A stretch of 64,000 bases of DNA, taken from Sacculina carcini. Lineage: Eukaryota > Arthropoda > Thecostraca > Sacculinidae. The notes under the pieces were generated by a model, which was given only the letters and a program-made list of their open reading frames with translations, did not search any database and had not been told where the DNA came from. The stretch is from positions 3,898,501 through 3,962,500 of the forward strand of contig OU696593.1 of NCBI GenBank assembly GCA_916048095.2. The letters are read 5' to 3'. Position numbers and translations under genes: made by a program. Below, piece after piece: positions 19,858 through 31,435 of the stretch (the stretch's first letter is position 1; the number at the start of each line of letters is the position of its first letter).

Positions 19858-20322
19858 GTGATCGAAACTGCGTTATCAGTGACTTGGTATGTTGATTGCG
19901 CTTTGATGTCCATATCATTGTACGATATGAAGCCTGGCTCGAGCGTGCCTCCACCGCCTGATATCAACACGACGAGGAGTATTCCTCCGCCGGAGACTGT
20001 TTGCAAGGTATGTGGCTCAGAGATAGAAAAACACGCCATCAAATGCAGCAATTGTGCTGGATATTTTCATGTCTCCTGCACCCGTCTTCCAATGTATGCA
20101 TGTGTCGCATTTTTCACATCCAGAAAACAGAATTTATGTGAAAATTGTACGAAATCAAAAAATTACAATTATGCGTCGATTGAGGAATGGATTGTAATCA
20201 TTGATCAACACAAAATTGACCCGTCTAACAAGGATTTTTTTTGCAAACAGAAACAGCTGACCAGCATGCAGGAGAATACGTTATCAAACTGCCAAATGCC
20301 CATACGGCTCAAAACGTTTTGA
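19858..20322 (+). CDS. PHD-finger-like ORF inside unit copy 1
   Basis: 154 codons from an upstream GTG/ATG-rich start; the ATG at 19927 (MKPGSS) is a plausible start. The core is CKVCGSEIEKHAIKCSNC, then YFHVSC and LCENC: a C2-C2-H-C-C2 spacing of a PHD-type zinc finger. PHD fingers of this style occur near the N-terminus of many transposon and retroposon proteins, so this is probably the start of a transposon-encoded protein cut off after about 155 residues. The homologous frame in copy 2 is shorter because of a one-base difference in a T run. No catalytic domain follows. Confidence 0.6.
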   Translation: MIETALSVTWYVDCALMSISLYDMKPGSSVPPPPDINTTRSIPPPETVCKVCGSEIEKHAIKCSNCAGYFHVSCTRLPMYACVAFFTSRKQNLCENCTKSKNYNYASIEEWIVIIDQHKIDPSNKDFFCKQKQLTSMQENTLSNCQMPIRLKTF

Positions 20323-21342
20323 CGAACATTAGTTCTTCACTGATGTGCTCAGCCAACGCCACCTAGATACTAGGCCCTTCCATCCCCTCCCCATGGGGGG
20401 TGTTACGTCAGCCCGTCCGTCCTAACGCTACCTGGGTATCACAGCTTGCTATGACTCAGCTACAAACCGATGCTTATGACTCAGCTACACATAGTGATGC
20501 AAAAAAAAACGTTTTTTTATTGCGTTTTTTTGCAAAAAAAACATGTTTGTTTAGGTTTCATTTCTTTTTTGTTTTTTTTTACAATCAGCCCCAATTGTCA
20601 TCGGATACTGGATTTCAGTACATAGAATAGAGTTTAATTGACGTTTTGTACATTTTTACGTGTCATATTTTAAAGATAATTTGATAATAGTATAACAAAA
20701 ACAAAAATGTTTATCAATAAATACCTCAGGAGAATGTTTGAAAGTGCATTCGGGTCCGGTGGTGTAGGTTTTTTTCATTGAAAAAACCCATGTTTTTAAA
20801 GATGGTTTCAATTATGTAGATATTTGAAATAATTTGTCCGCAGAACAAAACAAATTCATTGAGTAATCATGTGTTTTTTTCTCAAAGAAACCATGTTTTT
20901 TAGGAAAAAATGCAATAATGTTTTTAAAATTGGTTTTAAATTCGTTTTATTACTCTACAGATTCAGAAAATGTTGAAAGCAGAACAAGACAAGTTAATTG
21001 GTTGGGCAAGTGTTTTTTGACAAATGTTTATTTAAACTAAACCTTTTTTAATGAAACAATGCTTTCTAGAACAGTCTCTATGGATGATAGATTTGATTGA
21101 TGTGCGTTCAAATACCTTTTGTATAGCAAGTAGCCTGCTGGTACGTATAAGCGTCTGGTTAAACCACTTGTTTTAGACTGTGTTTCTAAACCGTATTTTT
21201 TCAAAATAATTTTTTTAAAAAAAGGTTTTCGTAGATTTAGAGATTTAGAAAAAAATTGGCGGCAGATCAAGGAAAGTTCAACCAAATTAATCGCTTTTTT
21301 ATTAGTAACCTGTTTTTATTAGTAACCTGTTTTTATTAGTAA

Positions 21343-21546
21343 TGTGAGAATGTACCCTTTGGCTTATTGTACCATTCTTGGCGGTTTCTGGCATAACACA
21401 AGTCTGGCAGCTTTGGTGTACGTTGTTATTGTTCCAGGCGTTTGTCATTGTTGTGTGATCTATAGTATCTTTAATTAATCTTGATTTCTTATGAATACAT
21501 CATCGTTATTATTGCTCAACGATTAGTCATTCGTCTCGTTACGACA
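21343..21546 (+). repeat. Gypsy-2 left LTR
   Basis: 204 bp, identical by eye to 25953-26156. Confidence 0.93.
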
Positions 21547-21572
21547 TTAAATCAAGATTAATCAGTGTTACT

Positions 21573-23369
21573 GTGATCATGGCTGAAAGCAACAGTGATA
21601 TGTTGGATAGTAAGAATCCGCGATCTCAAGGAGCCGGATCAGGGGTGAGTAATATTGAATCAGGCGTGGTGTGTGGTCCAACCAGCATGAATGCGTGGCA
21701 GTCCCACTTGAATTTGCCTGTGCCACCCCTGAAAGGACAAGAATCCATCGCAGAGTGGATGCCTTTGTTCATCGCAGCCGTAAGCAGCCTTTTATGCCGC
21801 GGGCCAGATGGAGAAAGGTTGGCCATCGGTATGCTGCCGGCGTTCATCAACAGACGAACAGCGGAGAGAGAACTCGTGCGTGAAGTGGTGGATGAGGCGT
21901 CATCGTTGGCCGAAGCATTTGAAATATTGTGCGCAACGCTGGATAGTCCGTCAGATCAGTACGACTGCATGCAGGCACTGTGTGCGTACAAATGGAAACC
22001 AGGGGAGCAGATGGATGATTTATACTTCGCACTAAAAAAACGAGCGAGAGACGCTCAAGCGGGAAAGTCTGTGTTGATGTCGCTTTTTATAGGCCAGCTG
22101 CCGCGCGCCGTCCAAACCAGAATCAAACTATGGCTTTCCAACGAGGATGTGACTGTGGAAAGTACCGGACGTCGTTTACTGATCGAGACGAAGAAGGTGT
22201 TCGCTGAAAAGGGTATTCCGATGAAGCGTGGATATTCGGAAGAAAACGGTGATGATTTGGTATGTACCGTGAGTAGTATAGAGGGCGCTGAGAGAATATC
22301 CTCGTCAGACACGGCGGTGGCAGCCGTGAAGCAAGGTAGACTCAGAGAGCAGGCCAACCGGTCTGGATCGGTGACGACGACAGCCGCACAGAAAAAAGGA
22401 TGTTATGTGTGCGGTTCCACGGCCCACTTCATGAAGCAGTGCCCATCACGCTGCTGCCCGCGTTGTGGTCGCAAGGGACACAGCTTGAAGGAGTGCAGAG
22501 CGCCGCCAGCTGAGGGCAACAAAACAGCTTACGCCGTAAATGTCAGAACTCGCTCGAGTGCGCTAACGGCTTGCCTGACTGACACAGCCTCGCTGAAGGT
22601 AAAATTGGACGGCGAACCGTCATCGGCCATGCTGGATTCCGGTGCATCAACATCTGTTATTGACGAGAAAACGGTGGACGAACTCGGCTTGACAGGCAAA
22701 ATCCAATGCACAGGAAAGCAGGAGGCGTCGCTGTTGGGCGTTGGAGGTGAGGTGGCGGTCAAAGGAAGGCTGCAGGTGAGCGTGGACGTTGGCGATGGGC
22801 AGTGCGGTTTTCACGAACTGAATGTGCTCTCTTGTCCAGATAAGCTGGTGCTTCTAGGCCGCGACTATTTGAGCAAATTTGGTTCGGTTGAATTTGACTG
22901 GCATCGAGGTAAAGTACGTTTGGGTAGCGTTTGGAAATCCACGGAGGCCATGGTCGGTGGGGGGCGATGTAACGATCGTATTGCAGTTATAGGAGCCGTT
23001 AATAGTGATTATATTGTTGATTTCGAGCCTATGGTCAATGAGGAATTGTCGTGTGACGTCAGATCTCGTATAATACATGCTCTTGAAAAATATGCCGATG
23101 TTTTTGCTGTGGACGTGAAAAAACCTAACGTAACAGACAAGGCCATTCATGTAATAGACACTGCAGGGGCAGCGCCAGTGAAACACCAGCCTTATCGGTT
23201 GAACCCACAAGTGGAGGCAGAAGTGAATAGGCAAATCAAGCAGATGGTTGAACATGGCATCTGCAGACCATCCAAGTCACCGTGGGGAAGTCAAGTAATT
23301 TTAGTACGCAATAAAGGACGGATCCTACCGCTTTGTTGTGGATTACAGGGCGTTGAATGCTCACACTAA
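21573..23369 (+). pseudogene. Gypsy-2 gag, protease and start of RT
   Basis: The frame encodes a capsid-like region (MNAWQSHL...EWMPLF near 40-65; YDCMQALCAYKW near 130), two CCHC zinc knuckles at about residues 275-310 (CYVCGSTAHFMKQC and CPRCGRKGHSLKEC), and an aspartic protease with LDSGASTSVID near 354 and LLGRDYL near 428. The start of RT follows (HQPYRLNPQVEAEV, GICRPSKSPWGSQVILV). The frame is lost after VRNK because of one extra base; the true RT continues in the +1 frame from about 23311. A gag-pol slip normally lies before protease, so this shift is a mutation. Confidence 0.88.
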
Positions 23370-23955
23370 AAAAGACGCGTATCCCGCTGCAGACTGGCGA
23401 CGTATAATTGACAACATGGATGGAAGTCAATATTTCTCATTTTTGGACGGAGCAAGCGCGTATTGGAGTATTCCCGTCAACGAGGGGGATAAGGAAAAGA
23501 CAGCGTTTGTCACTCCCTGTGGCCAATACGAAATGAATGTAATGGCGTTTGGCTTGTGCAACAGCCAAAGCACTTATCAGAGAGCGGTAGACCAGGCGCT
23601 CCAGGGACTCGAGAACGTGGCAGCTTACGTGGATGACACATGCGTGTATTCGAAAAGCATCGATGATCACATCGCCACCTTAGAAAAGACTTTATCTGCG
23701 TATCGCAAGGCTAACCTGCAACTCAGAGCCGACAAATGCCGTTTTGGGTATCAACGGGGTGAGTTTGTGGGGCATACCCTCACACCAGAGGGCTGTCGTC
23801 CGTTCAACGCGCATGTTGAATTGTTGCGCACATGGGTTGCTCCTAGAGGAGTAAAAGAACTCAGACGATTTCTCGGATTTGCCAACTTTTACAGACATTT
23901 CACTGAAAACATGGCCGCTATTTGTGCACCACTATACAAGTTGACCAGAAAGTGA
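23338..23955 (+). pseudogene. Gypsy-2 reverse transcriptase core
   Basis: 205 codons: MDYRALNAHTKKDAYP (RT domain 2), YFSFLDGASAYWSIPV with the first catalytic aspartate, FGLCNSQSTYQRAVD, then AAYVDDTCVYS with the YVDD box at about residues 98-101, and LRRFLGFANFYRHF of the thumb. It ends at TGA 23953-23955 directly before VKWEWD of the RNase H connection, which continues in the same frame, so this is a nonsense change. Confidence 0.9.
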
Positions 23956-25941
23956 GTGAAATGGGAATGGGACCGCGAATGCCAGAACAGTTTCGTGCAA
24001 CTGAAACAAGCCATCGCTTCAGCTCATACGCTCCGATATCCATCCTGGAATAAACTGTTCTATGTGTGCACGGACGCCAGTGCCGACGGAGTTGGCGGAA
24101 TGCTCGCCCAACTGGTCTCAGGCGGGAATCTGCAACCAATATCATTTTATTCGTCAGGCTTGTCGACAGCACAGAGGAATTATGCAGCAGGCGAACTCGA
24201 GGCTTGGGCACTAGTGGCGGCGATGAGGAAGTGGTGGGTCTACCTCCAGGCAGCAAAAAAGGTGTATTTTGTGACCGATCACAACCCGCTGGTTTGGATG
24301 CGGCGCCGGAAGGATCCCAGGGGAAAATTCGCCCGATGGCTGGTTGAGTTAGAAGCGCTTCACAACTACGAGGTGATATACCGTAAAGGATCCAGCAACC
24401 AGGTTGCCGACTGCCTCAGTCGCATACCGTCCCGGGTCGATCGGCAAATTACAGATGAAGATGAGTGTGTCGATCGGCATGTATACTATGTTCGGCAGGT
24501 TGACCTGGACATGTTAGCGGAGGTACAGAACGATGACCCAGCAATCGCGTTCGCTAAGCGACAACTGGCAGCAAATGGAGCGGTGAAGGAAGGAAGGTTC
24601 CGTCGCTGCAGTAAGCTAGCATTGTGCAGCGACATATTAATGAAGAGTGGAAGAGTTGTAGTGGCTGATCGGTTGCACACACCAATCGTCGAAGAACATC
24701 ACAAACGTGGTCATTTTGGCAAGCAGAAGACTCTGTCCCTTATTCGTCCGAACTACTATTGGGTAGGAATGGACTCTACAGTGGAGATGGTCTGCAGAAG
24801 ATGCAAAGTGTGCGCAGCCAACAAACGATCCCATGAACCTAGAGTCACGATGTGTTCACCTGATTACGATGCCTCAGAGCCAAGGGAGTCAGTGTCAATG
24901 GACATCGCTACCCTACCTTGGAGCGAGGAGGGATTTCGTTACCTGTTGGTTATGGTGGATAATTTTTCGAAGATGGTTGAAATGGCACCAATGCATGACC
25001 AGTTGTCTGATTCAGTCGTGAGAGCTCTTAAAGATGAATGGATATATCGTCATGGAATACCGCGTATTCTGGTCACGGATCAAGGTGGAAATGTGGACGG
25101 CAGTGTTGTACGAAGCATGTGTCAGGAACTGGGCATCGAAAAACGACACACAAGTCCATATCATCCACAGGCGGACGGTAGCGCCGAACGGGCTATTCAA
25201 ACATGCAAGCAAACTATCAGGTGTCTCCTAGCAGAGCAAGGAAAGAGTCAAGAAGAGTGGCCTTCAGTGGTTAGGGAGTCGGTTTTTTATGTCAACAATA
25301 CAGTGAATCGGTCGACGAAAAAGGCTCCCTATGAAGTCATCTTTGGTAGAACTCTACGATCGCCAGGATCTTTTGTACGCAGTGAGAGCGCAGGTGTTAT
25401 CGACCCTAGTGACGTGGCCGCAGAAACCCGAGCCACCGTTGTGGCTGTGCAAAGCGAGGTAGAGCAGAATACAAATCGGTCCCGGCAAGACTACAAGAAA
25501 TATTACGACAATGGCAGAGTAGAACCGTCGAGACGCAGCATTTCACAGGGTGACAGCGTGATGATTAGAAACGAGACAAGAAAAGGACTGGACCCTTTGT
25601 TCAGGGGGCCGCGCAAAGTGATAAGGTCTCGAGGTCCTAACGTGTGGCTGGAGCCGGTACGGGGTCAAACTGCAGATGAGTGCGTCCATTTAGACAGATG
25701 CAAGCGAGTGATGACAGAGTCACCGGACAGAATTGTCGAAGACCGTCTGGACGCGCCGCAGTCAACAAATGTTGAGATTCAGCCATCTGCCGACGCTTCA
25801 GAAGAAGATCCGCCGTCGGGGGTCAGAGCTCAGCAAGCTGGAAGCGAAGAAGCGGCTGCAGACGTGTTCAACTTCCTGCCTACAACCAGCAGATCGGGGC
25901 GTATAATTCGGCGTAACAGACGTTACGCGGAATTTGAGTGA
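23956..25941 (+). pseudogene. Gypsy-2 RNase H and integrase
   Basis: 661 codons. RNase H: YVCTDASADGVGGML (first Asp near 36), ELEAWALVAA and TDHNPLVWM. Integrase: HHKRGHFGKQKT and CRRCKVC of the zinc domain (about 249-290), then SMDIATLP, VTDQGGN and GSAERAIQ with the D,D,E catalytic residues (about 315, 374, 410). A C-terminal GDSVMIRNETRKGLDPLFRGP module follows, then a tail ending NRRYAEFE. TGA at 25939-25941 is 11 bases before the right LTR. Confidence 0.9.
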
Positions 25942-25952
25942 TGGGGGAGTGA

Positions 25953-26156
25953 TGTGAGAATGTACCCTTTGGCTTATTGTACCATTCTTGGCGGTTTCTG
26001 GCATAACACAAGTCTGGCAGCTTTGGTGTACGTTGTTATTGTTCCAGGCGTTTGTCATTGTTGTGTGATCTATAGTATCTTTAATTAATCTTGATTTCTT
26101 ATGAATACATCATCGTTATTATTGCTCAACGATTAGTCATTCGTCTCGTTACGACA
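25953..26156 (+). repeat. Gypsy-2 right LTR
   Basis: 204 bp; ends TTACGACA, followed by the GTAA duplication. Confidence 0.93.
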
Positions 26157-26703
26157 GTAACCTGTTTTTATTAGTAACCTGTTTCTGTTTTGGTTAGTAA
26201 CCTGTTTCTGTTTTGGTTAGTAACCTGGATGATGGTTTCTTTGATGTAGTTATTTGTGTTCAAATACCTTTTTGTACATTAAATATATTTCCTCAGTCGT
26301 TTTTTTCCTACACGAGAATTTTCCCCGTTTTTCTGGTCAGGATTGCCACTCTGATCAATGCGACCGTTTGTATTCGTAGTCTCATTAGGGACACTAAGTT
26401 TGTGTGCATATTTGTAGTATTTGTGTAAATATTTGCAGTGCTTGTACTTTTTATATTTGTGTGGTGTAATCGTGTGTAGTGAGAGAGAGAGTGTGTGTGT
26501 GAAAGATTGTGAGTGCGTGAACGTGTTAGTGTGTCTATGTGTGATCGTGTATAGTTGAATTGTATATTGCGTGCGAGAGTGTGTGAGCGAGTGTGTCTAG
26601 TTGTTTCGGTGTGTGTGTCTGTATGTGTTTGTGAATTGTCCATGCCCCGCAGCGCCGAGTGAATGACCGGCTCGCCGCTGATTGGTTGTTGCGGCGGGTG
26701 AGG

Positions 26704-26741
<38 letters not shown>

Positions 26742-26886
26742 TCCGTGTGTGTTCCCGTGTGACACGGTGTGAGCGGATAGTCGTGTTTGTGGTGCGATCG
26801 GAGTGTGACGTCTTGTAGGCGCGCGTGGGGCGGTGATGCCCACGCACGCCTGTCTCTAATATATTTTAGTCTTTTTGTTTTCTACA

Positions 26887-27594
26887 AGCTATTTCGACCT
26901 TTTTGTTTTGGAATTATTTTTGTCTGCGACCCGGCTTCAGCAGCGGAGATGGTGCCTTCCAGCATCAGTAGCGGCCCACCAGCGGAGAACAGCGGTGGAG
27001 GTGCTCGGCGGCGTGTCAGGTTGGTGTGCAGGGGGACGGCAGTGCAGCATGATGCCGGCGGGAGGCAGCTGAGGAGCTGTGGCCGAGGGATGCTGGTCGT
27101 CTCGCCTGCACTGGTGTAAGGCACATCGCCGGGCAACTACAGGATTGTCGGTGGAGGCAACGATCGCTCGTGGAGGATGCTGGTGCTGGACGGCAGATGA
27201 CAGAGAGGGGCTGCTGAAGCCGGAGGAAAACATGACGAACGACGGCGACGGCGTGGCCTGTGTGAACGGTGACGTCCCGGCTGTTTGCGGCAGGGTGCTG
27301 AAGAGCACTGGAGTCGACGGGAGCATAGTGGGTGCTGGGGTCGAAGTGTTGTGCCCTGTCGCGGCAGCCGGTGATGAAGAGGACGGCAGGCTGCGGCGAA
27401 GCACCGAAGAGCACGGGCGGAGGCGGGAGCGCGGTGGACGCTGGGGCCTGACGTGTGTGCTTCGCCGCAGCCAAGGTGTGTGCATCTGGTGGAGGCCGTC
27501 GTCTAATTAGATTTTGGTTATTGGTTCATTTTTCCTGGTTTGCTTGGTTCGCGTTTTTTTTGTTGATTTATGTTTCTTTAAAAACAGGTGGAGG
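26887..27594 (+). other. Internal region 1 of the double LTR element, no recognised protein
   Basis: 708 bp, unusually GC-rich for this window. Overlapping open frames exist on both strands: plus 26949-27119 (MVPSSISSGPPAENSGGGAR...) and 27079-27510; minus 26937-27485. All are Gly/Ala/Arg- or Pro/Ser-rich, as GC-rich DNA gives by chance, and none shows gag, protease or RT motifs. The matching frames in the second internal copy are kept, but both copies are too recent for that to mean selection. No clear tRNA primer-binding site follows the LTR (AGCTATTTCGACC). Confidence 0.5.
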
Positions 27595-27838
27595 TGTGGT
27601 GTAATCGTGTGTAGTGAGAGAGAGAGTGTGTGTGTGAAAGATTGTGAGTGCGTGAACGTGTTAGTGTGTCTATGTGTGATCGTGTATAGTTGAATTGTAT
27701 ATTGCGTGCGAGAGTGTGTGAGCGAGTGTGTCTAGTTGTTTCGGTGTGTGTGTCTGTATGTGTTTGTGAATTGTCCATGCCCCGCAGCGCCGAGTGAATG
27801 ACCGGCTCGCCGCTGATTGGTTGTTGCGGCGGGTGAGG

Positions 27839-27872
<34 letters not shown>

Positions 27873-28017
27873 TCCGTGTGTGTTCCCGTGTGACACGGTG
27901 TGAGCGGATAGTCGTGTTTGTGGTGCGATCGGAGTGTGACGTCTTGTAGGCGCGCGTGGGGCGGTGATGCCCACGCACGCCTGTCTCTAATATATTTTAG
28001 TCTTTTTGTTTTCTACA

Positions 28018-28725
28018 AGCTATTTCGGCCTTTTTGTTTTGGAATTATTTTTGTCTGCGACCCGGCTTCAGCAGCGGAGATGGTGCATTCCAGCATCAGT
28101 AGCGGCCCACCAGCGGAGAACAGCGGTGGAGGTGCTCGGCGGCGTGTCAGGTTGGTGTGCAGGGGGACGGCAGTGCAGCATGATGCCGGCGGGAGGCAGC
28201 TGAGGAGCTGTGGCCGAGGGATGCTGGTCGTCTCGCCTGCACTGGTGTAAGGCACATCGCCGGGCAACTACAGGATTGTCGGTGGAGGCAACGATCGCTC
28301 GTGGAGGATGCTGGTGCTGGACGGCAGATGACAGAGAGGGGCTGCTGAAGCCGGAGGAAAACATGACGAACGACGGCGACGGCGTGGCCTGTGTGAACGG
28401 TGACGTCCCGGCTGTTTGCGGCAGGGTGCTGAAGAGCACTGGAGTCGACGGGAGCATAGTGGGTGCTGGGGTCGAAGTGTTGTGCCCTGTCGCGGCAGCC
28501 GGTGATGAAGAGGACGGCAGGCTGCGGCGAAGCACCGAAGAGCACGGGCGGAGGCGGGAGCGCGGTGGACGCTGGGGCCTGACGTGTGTGCTTCGCCGCA
28601 GCCAAGGTGTGTGCATCTGGTGGAGGCCGTCGTCTAATTAGATTTTGGTTATTGGTTCATTTTTCCTGGTTTGCTTGGTTCGCGTTTTTTTTGTTGATTT
28701 ATGTTTCTTTAAAAACAGGTGGAGG
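28018..28725 (+). other. Internal region 2 of the double LTR element
   Basis: Same 708-bp content as internal region 1. Visible changes include TTTCGGCC for TTTCGACC and GGTGCATTCC for GGTGCCTTCC near its start. Confidence 0.85.
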
Positions 28726-29837
28726 TGTGGTGTAATCGTGTGTAGTGAGAGAGAGAGTGTGTGTGTGAAAGATTGTGAGTGCGTGAACGTGTTAGTGTGT
28801 CTATGTGTGATCGTGTATAGTTGAATTGTATATTGCGTGCGAGAGTGTGTGAGCGAGTGTGTCTAGTTGTTTCGGTGTGTGTGTCTGTATGTGTTTGTGA
28901 ATTGTCCATGCCCCGCAGCGGCGAGTGAATGACCGGCTCGCCGCTGATTGGTTGTTGCGGCGGGTGAGGACTGTGTGTGTGTGTGTGTGTGTGTTTGTCC
29001 GTGTGTGCTCCCGTGTGACACGGTGTGAGCGGATAGTCGTGTTTGTGGTGCGATCGGAGTGTGACGTCTTGTAGGCGCGCGTGGGGCGGTGATGCCCACG
29101 CACGCCTGTCTCTAATATATTTTAGTCTTTTTGTTTTCTACAATTTGCAAATAATTGATCTGCGGAATGAAATGATGAAACTTATTATAATCAACGTAGT
29201 TCATTTCTGGTAGAAAAAAGGTAGTGTGTAAAAAATAATAATAAATTATGCCACCTGTTGTTTTTTAAAACTGTTTCAGTTTTTAGCAGAAATAAACGGT
29301 TCTCAAACCCTGCTTTCTGACACAATGATTAACAAAATAATTGAATGCAAAGCTGTACTGTACATAGAAGTGCCGCAAAGTACCGTGCAAAAAATGATAT
29401 TAGGGCTTTCAGAAACATTACAACACTTTTACTGTGCATATTTAATGATAATTCAATTTGATAGGGTCACTAGGATTGTCCAAGCTAGAACCACAATGTA
29501 TGTTATTGATTTTACATTAAATATCAAACTTAATTGTTATCAGCACATTTTATTGTCTTTCACATGGAAAATTTACCATTAGTCGTAAAACACAGATATG
29601 TACTACTTACTATGTACTATACAATTATGTGCTATGGTATGTACTACAATTTCAATGCAGATATGTACTGTATGTACTTACTTTATGAGGAGCTCTATCA
29701 GCCAATATATCAATGTCAGCGTATATACCAGCGCGTGCACTTAAATTCTAGCAACAAAGCAAGATATCTCAACTCAACACAATCAGAATGCAACATGGCC
29801 CACTAAAACACCTGGAACACATGGCTCACTAAACACC

Positions 29838-29974
29838 TTTGGAGCGATGCGCAAATAGGGTAGTGCCGTATGCTATATATGGCACTACATATGCTATGCT
29901 ATATATGGCATATATAGCATACCTGTGATTAAGGCTCTTCTAGGGGCACTACCCTATTTGCGCATCGCTCCAAA
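29838..29974. repeat. 30-bp inverted repeat, copy 2
   Basis: Same hairpin as 18666-18802 (arms 29838-29867 and 29945-29974). Confidence 0.88.
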
Positions 29975-30423
29975 GTGCGCTAAACAAAATGGAGGCGGAG
30001 CTAACTTGCGCGCTACGTCCACTGCGTTACTAGCGCTCTCTAACGGCGGAAAGTGTAACTAACCCAACCAACCCAACGTAACCTAAACTAACAAGCCTAA
30101 CCTAACCTAACAACGAAAAGGCATTTGTCAAAAATAACACTAGAACACTGCGTTGATTAGCCTTAATAAATATATCTTTCAAAAAGTAATAATGCAATAA
30201 TAAATGTTACTTAGGTATTATAATTATTATTGTTTTGTCGGCGAGACAAAAATCGAAATAAATTGAAATAATTCAAAATTTTAAAGATTGCACCCTAGAA
30301 GGGCACTACCCTATTTGCGCATCGCTCCAAAGTGCGCTAAACAAAATAGAGGCGGAGCTAACAGGCGCGCTACGTCCACTGCGATACGGTGGGTCCCAAA
30401 AAGGCAAGGCAGGTGTTTTACAC

Positions 30424-30551
30424 CTTCACTAACAAACACGCACGAACGTTCTGCGCAAACAACTGCCCTATAGCGCGCACTCTATTAGCCTCAATATATC
30501 AGTGTCAGCATATAGTGTCACTGTTCTCGGAGAGCACTCGCGAGCAAATCG

Positions 30552-30582
<31 letters not shown>

Positions 30583-30870
30583 GGACATCTACAGAAACAT
30601 CACACTTTCAGAGACGGTACATTCCGTCTTATGGCAAGTGTTCAGGCATCACGTGCGAATAGCGCTTGTCGTTGCTAGCCATCTGTACTATGTTTAATAT
30701 TGTACGGTATATGTATTTGTGTATGCTGTCTACTTGTATGTGCGAGGTAGTGTGAGTGTATGTATGTTGTATGCACGTGCTATGAGCGAGCAGGGGGATA
30801 CAGAGGTGTGGCAGTGCGCGCCCTAGGGCAGTTGTTTGCGCAGAACGTTCGTGCGTGTTTGTTAGTGAAG
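30424..30870. repeat. Inverted-repeat element, copy 2
   Basis: Same as 19252-19688; the (CA)n inside is longer here. Confidence 0.75.
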
Positions 30871-31033
30871 ATAGATAGATAAACACAGAGCATCCGCACA
30901 CACGCTTTTTCACCAACATGTATGATAAATTGGTCGATTAACGAACACACACACACACACTGACACACATACACACACACACACAGTTCTTGACATTGAC
31001 CCAAGTGGTAGTGTACATATTTGCTCCGATTTT

Positions 31034-31435
31034 GTGATCGAAACTGCGTTATCAGTGACTTGGTATGTTGATTGCGCTTTGATGTCCATATCATTGTACG
31101 ATATGAAGCCTGGCTCGAGCGAGCCTCCACCGCCTGATATCAACACGACGAGGAGTATTCCTCCGCCGGAGACTGTTTGCAAGGTATGTGGCTCAGAGAT
31201 AGAAAAACACGCCATCAAATGCAGCAATTGTGCTGGATATTTTCATGTCTCCTGCACCCGTCTTCCAATGTATGCATGTGTCGCATTTTTCACATCCAGA
31301 AAACAGAATTTATGTGAAAATTGTACGAAATCAAAAAATTACAATTATGCGTCGATTGAGGAATGGATTGTAATCATTGATCAACACAAAATTGACCCGT
31401 CTAACAAGGATTTTTTTGCAAACAGAAACAGCTGA
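31034..31435 (+). CDS. PHD-finger-like ORF inside unit copy 2
   Basis: Matches the ORF at 19858-20322 almost residue for residue (CKVCGSE..., YFHVSC, LCENC). One T fewer in the run after AACAAGGA shifts the end, giving NRNS and a stop after 133 codons instead of 154. Since either version may be the mutated one, the true C-terminus is unknown. Confidence 0.55.
   Translation: MIETALSVTWYVDCALMSISLYDMKPGSSEPPPPDINTTRSIPPPETVCKVCGSEIEKHAIKCSNCAGYFHVSCTRLPMYACVAFFTSRKQNLCENCTKSKNYNYASIEEWIVIIDQHKIDPSNKDFFANRNS

Larger units (their letters stand above)
16883..20491 (+). repeat. Copy 1 of a tandem ~3.6-kb unit
   Basis: The block starts TAGTGGTGCAAAAC and ends where copy 2 begins with TAGTGATGCAAAAA (20492). 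Order inside: T-rich segment with GCCCCAATTGTCAT (16.97 kb), a run of TTATTAGTAACCTGTTTT words (17.68-17.75 kb), a 30-bp hairpin (18.67 kb), short CCTAACCTAAC-like units (18.9 kb), a second inverted repeat (19.25-19.69 kb) and a PHD-like ORF (19.86-20.32 kb). The same order recurs in copy 2 once two nested insertions are removed, and partly in copy 3. Confidence 0.85.
21343..26156 (+). mobile_element. Gypsy-2: Ty3/Gypsy LTR retrotransposon (4.81 kb), identical LTRs
   Basis: LTRs 21343-21546 and 25953-26156 (204 bp, TGTGAGAATG...TTACGACA) look identical by eye. GTAA flanks both ends (21339-21342 and 26157-26160), fitting a 4-bp duplication of a TTAGTAACC target. A purine tract GGGGGAGTGA precedes the right LTR. 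Coding: gag-protease-start of RT (21573-23369), then a one-base frameshift near 23310, RT (from about 23311), an in-frame TGA at 23953-23955, and RNase H plus integrase to 25941. It is a different lineage from Gypsy-1/3 (two zinc knuckles, YVDD). Identical LTRs point to a recent insertion despite the coding damage. Confidence 0.93.
26460..29142 (+). mobile_element. Double LTR element: LTR-internal-LTR-internal-LTR, 5-bp TSD ATTTG
   Basis: Three near-identical LTRs (26460-26886, 427 bp; 27595-28017, 423 bp; 28726-29142, 417 bp) begin TGTGGTGTAATCG and end TTTTCTACA. They differ mainly in the length of a (GT)n run. Between them lie two 708-bp internal regions (26887-27594 and 28018-28725) that look nearly identical. 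The whole is flanked by ATTTG (26455-26459 and 29143-29147); the empty site is visible in copy 1 (17971-17975) and copy 3 (32803-32807). Each internal region ends in AAACAGGTGGAGG, a polypurine-like tract just before TG. No protease, RT or integrase is present, so the element is non-autonomous (TRIM-like). A solo LTR of the family is at 6341-6776. Confidence 0.9.

Noticed and set aside
26937-27485. 182-residue Pro/Ser-rich minus-strand frame in the double LTR element interior
   Set aside because: GC-rich DNA gives long overlapping frames on both strands here; no motif or start context supports it over the others. Kept only as part of the interior description.
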